Source of the DNA: Cantharellus purpuraceus
Lineage: Eukaryota; Basidiomycota; Agaricomycetes; Cantharellales; Hydnaceae
Length of the DNA: 64,000 nt
Assembly (NCBI GenBank): GCA_025174535.1
Contig: JALBUN010000003.1
Span: 558,001-622,000, forward strand
Reading direction: 5' to 3'
Made by a program: the position numbers and the translations under genes. Every line of letters starts with the position of its first letter. The stretch's first letter is position 1. Below are positions 30,784-43,106 of this stretch, one piece after another. The notes below the pieces were generated by a model, which saw only the letters and a list, made by a program, of their open reading frames with translations, did no database searches and was not told the DNA's origin.

Positions 30784-33749
30784 ATGGCTGCCGGTTATAT
30801 TTCGCCGCCCCCCATCTCGCCACCTGCCGCACCTCATCCTGCTCAGCCGGAATACTCACTGGCACTACACCCGTACCTTCGGGAGCCAATCCTCTACATT
30901 ACCAATCTGGCACCACACGTTACTGATGCTGACCTGGCACAAGTATTCGACACATGTGTCCCCTTCCGTCCCAATATCCCTCGCGATGGCTCTGGTCACC
31001 CTCTTAACGGAACTATCGAATTTAAGCAGCTGGAGAAAGGTGCCTATCACATATAATGATCACATTGTTTCTAGTCCTTACTCACCCGATTGCAGCTGAG
31101 AAGGCCTTGACGACTCTCCATGGTCGCCCAATTACTTCGGTCACGCCCCCCGCGCAGCTCTATTTATCTGCCTACCCACCTTCCAACCCCCCCCACGTTC
31201 CTCCAGCGCCACAGGCACAACCCCGCCTTGTCAAGCATCTTCCTCCTCAATTTTCAGATTCAGCACTTTATGATCTCTTCCGTCCTTATGGCCCTATGGC
31301 ATCTGCTCGTGCTAATCAAGCAGGCTTTGGAGATGAGACTGGCGTTGTTGAGTTCTATCTAGAAGATGACGCACGCGCGGCCGAGGCGGCCCTACATTGC
31401 GCAGAGGTAGGCGACGCCAATATCGCCGTGCAGGTGTATCAGCAGCGTAGAACGAGTGGCAATCCCTCGGAATTTGGTGTTAACCCCAACGCAACATCGT
31501 TTGTGCCTGGCGGGGGGATGGTACCTTATGGCTCGCAGGTGATAACTGTGCATTTTGATTTTGCTCATGGTAGTCGCTTATGATTCCGGCAGTACTCCCC
31601 TCCTCGCCAATACGGATTCGCTAATGTTCGCCAGACACCTCCATTCGTTCACGGCCCAGGGCAGCAGGTTCAATTCGCTCCAATGCACGGGCCTGGGTCA
31701 ACAAGCCACAGCGGACTAATCGATCCTTGTAATTTGTTCTGCAAGGTGGATTCGATTCTCACTGAATCGCGTTATCGTTGCTGATCTGACTTTGTAAGAA
31801 TCTCGATCCCGATATCGACTCTAATGGTCTGTTTAGTCATTTCCGGAGAGTGAGTCTTATGGTTTCTCGCCTAGTCAGTCCTATCTAATCTTTCCCTGCG
31901 TCGATCAGTTTGGGCAGATTGTCAGGCAAGTTCCACGCGTCCCGCTTGTTCATGACCAACCTGAGCTGAATCATGCCAAACGTCCAGTGCGCGTGTTATG
32001 CGGAACGACAATGGGCAAAGCAGAGGCTTTGGGTTTGTTTCATTTCAGACACCAGATCAAGGTTGGCGCCACAGCATTACCAGGGACCATCCTCATATTC
32101 ATACATTTCTCCCATACAGCGGCCAGTGCTATGCAGGCCATGAACGGCATCGTCATTGGATCAAAGCAACTCGTCGTTCGTCTTCATGAGCCCAAACAGC
32201 TTCGCCAGGAGAAGTTGGCCCATCGATTTGGTAGCGGTTCGGGTAGCAGTGGCCATATACGGACGCGGAGTGGTAGTGGCGCCACGAGTCCGACCCTTAG
32301 CGAAGGTGGTGAAAGCTACTGGGGAAGGAGCAGCCCTGGTGGTCCCGTCTCGCCTGGGGCACATGTGGAAAGGGCGCGTCGTAGTTCAGGGAGCTATTAT
32401 AACGTGAGTATGATTTCATGCGTTCCATGCTGTCGTTTCACTGACCTTCTCTCTCTGAAGGCGGCTTTGACAGGTAACCTGAACCTTCCAATGCAATATG
32501 ACGAGCTTTCTTCTCTCTCGCCTGTGGTTCGCAGGGAGGTCCTTACTGGGGAGCTCAGCAGACGCGTCAAAGACGTCCCAGGTGTCCCGATTGCTGAAAA
32601 TGAAATAGATAGCATCGTGGATAGTCTTCTTGGGCTGTCATTGCATCAACTAGTTGATGGTATTCAGGATTCGGCTAAACTAGCAGAACAGGTGCGGAAT
32701 GCTAAAGAAGTGCTCGCATCCGCCGCCGTAGCAGAGGGACAACGCTCTACTCATTCTCCGTCCCCTGCAACTTCGCACGATTCGAGACTTCTGGATCCGA
32801 ACGCTTTAAACGCCACGGCTTCAGCGCCGGAACATCCGTCGACTCCTTTATCTCTGTCGGCATCGTTATCAACACCGCCGCGTACCTCCTCTCCATCAGG
32901 CTCTGTTGCTCCCGGTGCTTCAGAGAGAGACCGTCTTATGGCTGCGGTCGCTAAATTGGAGCCAAAGAATGCGGCGGAGATTACCGACCTTCTCATGAGC
33001 CTCTCTAAAAGAGAACGAGCATTGTGTTTGTTTAATTCTGAAGTTCTCAAGACCAAGGTGGCCGAGGCGAATGAGGTGTTGGAGGTTGTTACTGTTGAAA
33101 ATAACGTATCTCCGCAAACGGGTAGTCAAGGACAGAGCATACATTCGTCGACGGTACCAGCTGCGCCTGTAACACCTCATTCAAAGATCAACTCGATGAC
33201 TTCTGACGACTCGCCTCAGACGCCTGACTTATCCTCGAGGGGCCCTTCTGCTGCGGCATCGCCTAGCTCTCCTCCCACTCCCAGTCAAGGGACGAGTCAT
33301 ACCCTGGCATCCCTTGCTCGTTTACCTGCTACAGAGATTGTGAAGTTGGCAAGTTCGTCCTCTGCAACAGGCCTGCCGTTGGCAAAAGCGGATCCTCGTG
33401 TCATCGAGGAGACCAATCATTTCATCGATGGGCTACAGGGTAAAACTATCCAACAACAAAAGCAGTTACTGGGAGAGAAATTGTATGTTTTTACCTGTAC
33501 ATCGGGCTTCCATCGCTGAGTATTTATCTTGTCAGGTTCCGTGTGGTTAAAACGTTTGGTGTAAAAAGCGCCGTATGTTATCATCATATTAGTGGAGAAT
33601 GCTATCACTCATTTCATATATAGCCCAAGGTTACCATTGCCCTCCTTGATCAAGAGGACATACGGGCGCTCGCCCACCTCATGAATAGCTACCCCTCGGT
33701 GCTCAGAGAAAAGGCTTTGCAGTCACCTTTGGCCTCGGGTGGCAAATGA
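30784..33749 (+). CDS. RRM4: Rrm4-type RNA-binding protein: three RRM and three MLLE domains
   Basis: Exon model: 30784-31039, 31096-31538, 31593-31745, 31799-31849, 31909-31925, 31988-32061, 32120-32403, 32461-33482, 33536-33572, 33624-33749; 820 residues, every junction in phase. RRM1 about 35-115 (ILYITNLAPH), RRM2 about 127-200 (RLVKHLPPQF), RRM3 about 280-355 (NLFCKNLDPD, SRGFGFVSF). Then a Ser/Gly-rich linker, two divergent MLLE-like helical domains (about 445-505 and 583-635) and a canonical C-terminal MLLE (KQLLGEKLF, APKVTIALLDQED; about 745-810). Three RRM plus three MLLE is the architecture of Ustilago maydis Rrm4, which carries mRNAs on moving endosomes; MLLE domains bind PAM2 motifs of partners. 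The assignment rests on domain layout. Intron 31926-31987 is GC-AG, next to a 17-nt exon. An alternative is a divergent poly(A)-binding protein. Confidence 0.8.
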
Positions 33750-35116
33750 GTTCCACGCATATTCACGTGGATAATTACCAACAGCGTCTCTAAAACCCTG
33801 TTCCTAATTGCTTTTACGACTTGTCATGAACGTCTGCTTTGATTCTTTTCCCTTTTTCCTCTTCTTTTTCTTGATCTCCGTTGGGGGTCAGCTCGTGCAC
33901 CTTTCATACATACCCCCTACATTGTTTCAAATGGATAACTTTTCTGGATTACATTTCATGCCAAAACAAGTAAATCGAAAGGTTTTTGTCGCAAAATCAA
34001 ATCCGCCCTCCTAGGTCTAATCACTGTAGGAAAGCCTGGCAATTAGGGCGCCAATTACACTAGCACAGATTTTAACGTTATGCAGATAAAATCCATAGCC
34101 AAAATTCAAATATAGAAAAGTGTATATGCTTTCAAATTTTGTGGGGGCCTTCTCCCTGGTCATGCACTTAAACCCAGTGCCATCTACCAGCAGGATATAC
34201 ATCGTACATGCAAAAGAAAGCTGACTCAGCGCAGTGCTGTTCAGTTGGCATGGAAAGGCAGGATGCCCATCATGATCCCGGAGACCCCTGGAGACCCCTG
34301 CAGGATCTCGGTCCTGAGCGATCGAATTGCCCTGCGTACAAGAATGAGCAAGCTTGGAATAACTTGCTAGGCTGTCTGTTATATTATCGTCTTCGGGAGT
34401 AATTCAGCCTTTAGGTTAGGGCCTCTTTGAATGTCTGATGCACTAGGATGCACCGTACTAAAAGTCAAACACAGATGGGGATTTCTGACAACCCTGACTC
34501 TGGCGCAGGCTTCAAGAACATGCCCATCATGATGGATATGCCACTGATCAATGTGCAATCCACATGTTGGTTGAAACCAACAGCATGGATATCTGGAGTC
34601 GAGCTGGGAGCGAGATTGGCGAAGCTTTATGCTTTTAGGTGTCACCGAGCCCATTGCGTTGGTCGCTGTCTTGAGGTATAATACAACTGCAAAGTGCACT
34701 AGGCACGCATGTACTGCGCTCTGTGATGCATGATGCTGTGCCCGAGAGCTCATTGGCGAGAAGCAGTGCGCATGGAAGGGTGAAAGGCGAGACTTGAAAC
34801 TGCCGCGTTTTAATTTCTCATGAGACAATTGTCTAGCACTTGCTTATAATGGGGTCTGTGGGATAATAGAAATGTCTGAAAAAGAAGGTTGCGATGGCCA
34901 AGGTTTATAAGTTCGTACTCGGCCTGCAAGTCCGTGATATCCCATCAAACAAGCAGTGTATATATTGGTAAAGGGCGCTTATGGCATACATAGGCCAATC
35001 AATCCTAACTCCGCCAGGCTTTGTTGTTCCCCCTTTGCTCTTACTCCCCGCCCTACTGTAACCCTCCTTCTTCACGTTCTCTCCCCGCTCGCTAGTCGAC
35101 TTTAACGTTTGCAACG
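33750..35116. other. Intergenic spacer, nothing recognised
   Basis: Holds the 3' region of the Rrm4-type gene and the promoter of the kinase gene. No supported ORF, RNA gene or transposon relic was seen. Short frames in it have no recognisable content. T-rich pyrimidine stretches at about 33840-33875 follow the upstream gene. Confidence 0.5.
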
Positions 35117-36599
<1,483 letters not shown>

Positions 36600-37326
36600 C
36601 TTACCACTTGTATCTCACCATCCTATGGGTGTCAATTTAGGCGGCGACAGCCGGTATGTTGTCCAGGGCAAGAAGGTTGTTTCGCGGAGCGTTTGGAGGT
36701 ATATGACGATAAGCAACTCTTAATAAGACCTTCAACCTTTGTGAATAAATGGTGTGGCTTGCAAATCAGTATACACCCTGACATGGCAGGATTCTGGCAC
36801 AGGTTTGATCCCCTGTTTAAGAAATCTGCGCTGCGAGCTCGTAAATTTCATCCAACTAATTATTGGACAGCACTGTGGGAAGTGGAACCACTGAAAACTC
36901 ATGGTATGAACCACTAAAATTTCAATGGGCAAACTGAAATTCAGTGGTAAACTCACTGAGGCTGTTTCAGTAGGAAAGTGTTCATACCTGTGAGTGCATT
37001 TTATGGGTGTGACCATGAGGATTCAGTGAGTGAGGACAGGATTTCAATGATTACACTGTGACCTTTAGGAGTAGAATCATGTAAATTTAAACTGTCACTG
37101 ACATTACACCATTACATCCATGGTTGTATCTATGAAATTGACCCCAGATGCAGTCTCCACTCCTGCATCACCTCTGGAATTCCCTCCTCCACCTCCCCCC
37201 TACTCCACTCAAGTGCAGGTCCCATGATCCCCCATGTGAGTTGCTGGATCTCCCTTGCTGTGCATCTATCCTTCTACTATGGCATACTGCTGATGCAGCA
37301 CCAGCAGAAACATCTTACTGGGGAGT
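36600..37326. other. Spacer between the kinase gene and the right retroelement arm
   Basis: No gene supported. The first 100 bases are the kinase 3' region. From about 37140 the sequence is C-rich and may be retroelement debris, but I could not assign it. Confidence 0.4.
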
Positions 37327-37588
37327 TGTTACATACTAGGTCTGATGGAGGATTGGGGCTGGAAGGTTGGAGCTGGAGTTGGAGTCATGGTAGTTGGAAT
37401 GAACTTGGCTTCAGCTTATGTGCTGCATCCTCACTAATACCTGTGTCCAAGATGTCAGAGATGGAGTACAACTTAGGTAGTTAGGATCAGACTTAGGGCC
37501 TAGATGTGATTTGATATTCAAACTGGGGAATGAAGTCCCCAGTAGTACAACTTAAATACATGTGTGAAATCTAATAATAATTACTCTG
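37327..37588 (-). mobile_element. Half LTR C in inverted orientation
   Basis: Reverse complement of the last 260 bases of LTR C (starts tgttac at 37327). It abuts the full-length direct copy C3, so 37327-37588 and about 37850-38116 form an inverted repeat. Confidence 0.75.
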
Positions 37589-38116
37589 TGTTATGACTAT
37601 ATTCATTAATGCCCAGATCCCCATCTGATCCACTCAGATCCCCACGCACATGAAATCTATACTCCATTTGGAAACCATCACGTCTCCATTTATCTGTCCA
37701 ATTGTCACCGCCGATCTCACCCATCTGTCTCCGGTTCCGATTGATGCATCAGCATCACCATAGGAACCCAGACATCCGTCCCTGTCAGACTTGGACATAC
37801 TCATGTAAGGCCCTCAGCCTCAGAGACCCATCACCAGAGTAATTATTATTAGATTTCAAATATGTATTTAAGTTGCCCGACTGGGGACTTCATTCCCCAG
37901 TTTGAATATCAAATCACGCCTAGTTCCTAAGTCCAATCCTAACTATCTAAGTTGTACTCTGTCTCCGAAATCTCAGACACCAGTATTAGTGAGGGCGCAG
38001 CACATAAGCTGAAGCCAAGTCCGTTCCGACCCCCACAACACACCCTGATTCCCGCTCTGACTCCAACCCAATCTCCAACCCAACCTCCAACCCCCAATCG
38101 GATCTAGTGCGTAACA
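37589..38116 (+). mobile_element. LTR C (C3), 5' LTR of G3, 528 bp
   Basis: Runs from TGTTATGAC to GTGCGTAACA. Followed after 32 bases by G gag, which establishes C as the G-family 5' LTR. Confidence 0.85.
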
Positions 38117-38148
38117 GTATATTTGAACTGCCATACTCACTCCTACCA

Positions 38149-39115
38149 ATGCCACAATCCACCGCCAATTCCAAATGCGCACAAACTGTTGAGGTGGCCA
38201 CTCCCAGCATCAACACCATCCCCAAGGTCGTTGAAGAACTGATGGACCACTTAGAGGCTGTCAATGAAGAGGATGATACTCCACCCTCCCCAAATCTGGC
38301 ACAAGCCATCTCCCTGCTCGCCAGCAGCATCCGTACCCCACAAGCCCCTAAGTCCTGGACCAAGATCCAGGAACCCAACCCATTTGATGGCTCTGATCCA
38401 CACAAGCTCCAACCATTCTTGGTGCAATGCTGGTTGAATTTCTGCAACCGCCCCAATGCGTTCACATCCAATTGAGCAAAGGTCACCTTCGCCATGTCCT
38501 ATCTCAAGGGCACCGCACTGGACTACTTCAAGCCAGTGCTCATGGACAACTCCGATGACTGAATATGGTCAGAAGACTACTCCGACTTCATCTCCAAACT
38601 TCGGACCAATTTTGATCCTTACAACCCCGAGGCCGACACCGAGAATGAACTCAATTGACTTCAGATGAAGGAAAATCACAAAATCACAAAATACATTGTG
38701 AGTTTCCAGCAGCTAGCCCTGAAAGTCCAATGGGGGTGACGCCACACTCCGACACCAATTTTATGTTGGTCTCCCATCCCACATCAAGGATGAGATATCA
38801 CCCATCAGTAAACAGGATACTTTGGTAAACCTTCACAAGCTCACCCAATCCATCGACACCCGTTATTGGGAATGTCAATCTGAGGTCTCCCATGAAAATT
38901 CAGCTAACAACAAATCGGACAAATTGTTGGACAAGACCCCAAAGTCCAACAAGGGGTCCAATAAGAAGACCACCACCAACTCAGGCCAGAAGTCAAACAC
39001 TGGTAATGCCACCACTTCCGGTTCCAGTCAGAACAACTCTGGAACTGGCAATAACTCTGGAGCTTGCAAGAGCACTCTGGACCTCTCCACCAAGCTGGGG
39101 AAGGATGGCAAACTT
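38149..39115 (+). pseudogene. G3 gag
   Basis: ATG at 38149 (MPQSTANSKCAQTVEV). Reads a retrotransposon Gag domain: PFDGSDPHKLQPFLVQCWL, VTFAMSYLKGTALDYF, WSEDYSDFISKLRTNF, then a Ser/Asn/Thr-rich tail. Four or five stops, mostly TGA, interrupt it. At 38750-38752 it keeps CGA where G2 has TGA. It is cut by the copia LTR at 39116 before the zinc knuckle seen in G2 (about 47490). Confidence 0.8.
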
Positions 39116-39403
39116 TGTTGGAATGCACTGAAGGTCCCTACAAAGTTTGGTATGGATTGGGTTATTGTGTGAGGAGATATGAGTGTTTTATGTGCTACAA
39201 TTTTGCTTTTTTGCTGAGTTTGTAGTTTAGCTTATCTAATAACATCCAACTTCGCTTTTGAGCTCTACATATTCAAACTTAAGAAGAACCCTGATGGATC
39301 CATTGAGCGCTTCAGATCTAGAGTGGTTGCAAAAGGATACACACAGAAGAACATTTGCCCCTGTTGTGAGATTCAACATGCTCAGAGTGCTCCTAGCCAT
39401 CAC

Positions 39404-40835
39404 TGTATGGGAATCACCTTTTCCCTATCAAATTCCATTTATGCAGCACCAATGTGCTATTCTTTGCTTTTCCATTCCTAAATATCAGCATATATTTGAT
39501 GCTTGTACCTGGAATGGACTTATTCAAATATTCTCTATTTTTCCATATTTTTCTGGGAATATTCCATGCAGAACTCGGCCCAGAATCATTTATTTCTGCT
39601 GTGCTACAGTTGTGGACCCATAGGCGCCCACAAACCTTTGCGCAGCCGCCTCTCCCCTTTTGGACCAGGCATTTGGCCTCAATTCAAGCTCAGATGTCTC
39701 TGATCAATAAATATTCTGTAACTTAACAACCACAGCCTCTCAGGGCACTATTTTCCGTGGAGATCATCACATGACATGTGGCTATCCATGGCTGTCCAAA
39801 CCAGTGCAGAAAACAGGGTGGACACCCTTCTTTTTGCCTGATCAGTGCCTAGCTCAGGGATCAGATCAGCTGATGGGTGATCAAATCAGGTGATTGCCTT
39901 GGAATATTCTACCCCTTTCCATAACATTCTAGCTGTTTCCTTCTATTATTAGATAGAACTTTCCAGAACCATTATTCAGCTCCTGATCAGTGTTAGTGCT
40001 GTGATCAGATCCTGTGATTGGCTTGGAATATTCTACCCCTTTCTTCCACCTTCCACAACCTTCCAGTAGCTTCCATCTATTAATAGGTAGAATATTCCAG
40101 AAGCATTAGTCAGCCCCTGTAAATACAATATATAAGGAGGCCCTTCTGCCTCTGAAAGAATAACATATCATCATATTCTACCCATCTTCTGCACACCAGT
40201 GTGACTAGAGTGACATACAGTGTCATCCTCTATCTCAGTAACTGTTGATTACCAGTTCAAGGATCTTTTACAGTTGTGTAACTGTACTTGATTGCACTTC
40301 AAGTAGTGATATTCCTGCTTTGGGCGTGAGTGTAGTATCTGCCTCACGTGACTACGAATCTACAGGGTGAGATTGTCTGTCGATAGTCCTGCCATTAGTG
40401 CTCTTGTTTAAGTAACTAGTGTGTACTGCCTTTGCAGAGCATTAGAAGCTTGAACTCGTGTGAAGCAGTTGCTAGACTACTTCACACATCGCTGTTACCC
40501 GCTTCTGAGTGCCACTGGTTGGACGGTTGGATTCATCCACCTACTTCCTTTAGCCTCTAAGTGCATTCCCCTCTTTTTGGAATATCTGGACCCCTAAGCG
40601 TCCGTGAACTCTAGACTCTGGAAGTCTTATTCATTTCTTGCTGCTAAGAAACGTATTACCTTTCTGCGTATAGTCTGCATTGACCAATACAAAGGATTGT
40701 AACCAAAGTACAAACGTTAAATTGTTTCTGGAGTTGTGCTGCAGCAGGGTTTGATATTCTTCTCAGCTGTTCATTCACGGAATTGTGGTGATTTAGAGTT
40801 TGCCCTAACACCATAATTTTGCGGGTTCCAAAACA
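39404..40835 (+). mobile_element. Solo LTR, family E (E2), 1432 bp
   Basis: Starts TGTATGGGAA, ends GGTTCCAAAACA, perfect ATCAC duplication (39399-39403, 40836-40840), inside the copia RT at the LLAIT codons. Lacks the TGACTC array of E1. Confidence 0.9.
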
Positions 40836-41116
40836 ATCACCACCCTTGAGGATCTAGAATTGGACCAAGTAGATTTCAAATCTGTCTATTTGAATGGCAA
40901 TAGGAGGTCTACATAAAACTTTCAGATGGGTACAGGCAAGAAGACAAGGTTGGTAGACTAAACAAGGCCATCTATGGAACCAGGCAAGGAGGAAACAGGT
41001 GACATGCCAAACTGGACCACCAAGCCTTCCATCACATGGGATTCACCAGATCCAAGGTGGACAGCTGTCTTTACCTCTACATCCAAGGACCTGTCAAGGT
41101 CTACATCCCTGTCTAT

Positions 41117-41522
41117 GATGCTTGTTCAGAATGATGTCATTATACACTATTCTGATGTATATGAGATATACATCAGAATTTCAATGATACATAAAGCCAG
41201 GGAGTTACAATTTGGATATCTTAAAAGATTTTGGATGTCTGAAATTTTCATAAATATAAACATATATTTCATATTTTTAATAAACTTTAAAAGATAAGAA
41301 GATATTCCCTCAACAGAGTTGCCACCACTAAATGGGAAAAAAAGAATTATTTTTGAGAATTATGCCAAAATATCAAAATATGTTTTAATCTAGTATATTG
41401 TGTAAAATTTGAGAATCATGTTGAAATATGAACATAAGTTTTAATCCAAGTGTATTGTGTAAAATTTGAGGAAAATAGGTTGTATATACATATTTGATGT
41501 ATAGAAATTCTGAACAAGCATC
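41117..41522. mobile_element. MITE M3, 406 bp, inserted in the YVDD codons
   Basis: Reverse orientation relative to M1. Ends GATGCTTGTTC and GAACAAGCATC, duplication TAT (41114-41116, 41523-41525). F1 shows the empty site (tatgttgacgat on its coding strand, about 49210-49225). About 160 bases are deleted internally relative to M1. Confidence 0.9.
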
Positions 41523-42677
41523 TATGTTGATGATCAGCTTATAGCATGCAACAGTCACACCCATCTTGACAAAGTAAAGCTTGAGCTGTTGCAACACTTC
41601 AAAATAAAGGACATGGGACCTGTCAGGCACATTGTCAGTCTGGAAATCCACAGGGACAGGAGAAAGAGGATATTGCATGTTAGCCAGCACAAGTATGCAC
41701 TGGATGTTTTGAAGCGGTTCAACATGGAGAACTGCAAGCCAGTGTCTACTCCTCTTGATCCAGGCTGTCATCTCTCCAAGGATCTCTGTCCACAGTCAAA
41801 GGAGGACATTGAGACCATGAGAGGTGTTCCATACCTTCCAACTGTTGGGAGCCTGAATTATCTTGCAATTGGAACCAGACTGGACATTGCACATGTGGTT
41901 GGTGAACTTGACAAATTCAACTCAAATCCTGGTTTGGGCCATTGAAAGACAGTACAGCATGTGCTCAAATATCTCAAGGGCACTGCTGAACTGGAGTTGA
42001 CATGTGGACCTCCAGACTCTGGTTTCCAATCCATGCTCCAGGCCTACTGTGATGACAACTATGCAGGGGATGAGAACAGGAGACAGTCAACAACTGGATA
42101 TGCCTTCTTCATTGGTGGAGCAGCAGTCAGTTGGAGCAGCAAATGGCAACCCACAGTGGCAACATCCTCATCTGATGCTGAATACATGTTGGCTAACTTT
42201 GCAGGATGTGAAGCCATGTGGTTGAAACAGCTGCTGACTGAACTTGGTTACCATCTTCCTCCAGTCACACTTTGCTGTGATAGTCAACCTGTGATTGCAG
42301 TATCCAAGAAACCTGAACACCACTCAAGGATGAAGCACATTGATGTCATGTATCACTGGTTGAGGGAAAAGGTGGAAAGGAGACTGCTGAAGTTTCACTT
42401 TGTGCTGACAGATGAGATGGTAGCTGATGTGCTAACCAAGAGTCTGGGATGTGCCAATCATGTGAAGTTCAGAAATGGATTGGGTATTTTGGAGGATTGA
42501 AGGGACACTTCATTGAGGGGGTGTGTTGGAATGCACTGAAGGTCCCTAGAAAGTTTGGGATGATTTGGATTATTCTGTGAGGAGATATGAGTGTTTTATG
42601 TGTTACAATTTTGCTTTTTTGCTGAGTTTGTATTTTGGCTTATCTGATAACACACAACTTCACTTTTGAGCTCTACA

Positions 42678-42943
42678 GAAAGGTCATGCATCCTCAGGCT
42701 AAACTTAGATTGTGATTAACACCACAGTTTAGGTTGAAGTTCATGGTTCCAAAACACTTCTGTGGCCACTTTTGGCTGAAGTGCACAAACTCTGCTGCTT
42801 GTGTAATATGTGCATTGTTCACTTATACACATGTGCTCTTTGAGGTCACATGACAGATTATATCAGCAACCAACCCAATGTGTATACTTGTGGGCTCAAA
42901 TACACAAAAATGCAAAATATAAGTACATTCAATATTTACATAT
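42678..42943. mobile_element. LTR H fragments in head-to-head arrangement
   Basis: 42678-42757 matches the last 80 bases of H1 in direct orientation (ends ggttccaaaaca). 42758-42943 matches the reverse complement of about 18900-19070 of H1. The inverted joint at 42757/42758 indicates a fold-back rearrangement. Confidence 0.7.
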
Positions 42944-43106
42944 ATGTCTTAGTTCAGACTATTACACAGAACTCAACCAAGTATATTAGTATGTACTTAG
43001 GTCCACATATAGTAGACAGAAAACTTAGTAACCACCACACTGTACAGCACATCACCCAACCAATACACTTGGTTGAGTTCTGTGCAATGATGTGAACTAA
43101 GACACC
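42944..43106. mobile_element. LTR D fragments in inverted arrangement
   Basis: 42944-43000 is the reverse complement of the LTR D end (tgtcttagttca...). 43003-43106 is the same end in direct orientation, finishing gaactaagaca followed by cccaattaac, which resembles the sequence after LTR D at 58021 downwards. Confidence 0.65.

Larger units (their letters stand above)
39270..42500 (+). pseudogene. F2 reverse transcriptase and RNase H remains
   Basis: 39270-39403 holds the start of the RT in broken frames (WLQKDT, VVRFNMLRVLLAIT). After E2, 40841-41116 continues (LEDLELDQVDFKS) with frame shifts and leads to the YVDD codons, which are split by MITE M3. 41523-41945 reads DDQL, IVSLEIHRDRRKR, YALDVLKRFNMENCKPV, GSLNYLAIGTRLDIAH. 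41961-42500 is RNase H: YCDDNYAGDENRRQSTTGY, SSSDAEYM, IDVMYHWLREKVE, VADVLTKSL. The best-preserved part is 41961-42500. Confidence 0.85.
39116..42677 (+). mobile_element. Ty1/copia copy F2, internally deleted and interrupted
   Basis: 5' LTR 39116-39269 and 3' LTR 42524-42677, each 154 bp (TGTTGGAATG to GAGCTCTACA). The DNA after the 5' LTR jumps straight into the reverse transcriptase, so gag, protease and integrase are missing. E2 and MITE M3 interrupt what remains. The two LTRs differ at roughly a dozen positions, more than the two of F1, and the flanks differ (G3 gag on the left, LTR H debris on the right), so this is probably a recombinant. A polypurine ATTGAGGGGGTG precedes the 3' LTR. 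Confidence 0.85.

Noticed and set aside
34208..34828. Short frames in the spacer before the kinase gene
   Set aside because: No domain, no splice continuity and no similarity to anything else in the window.
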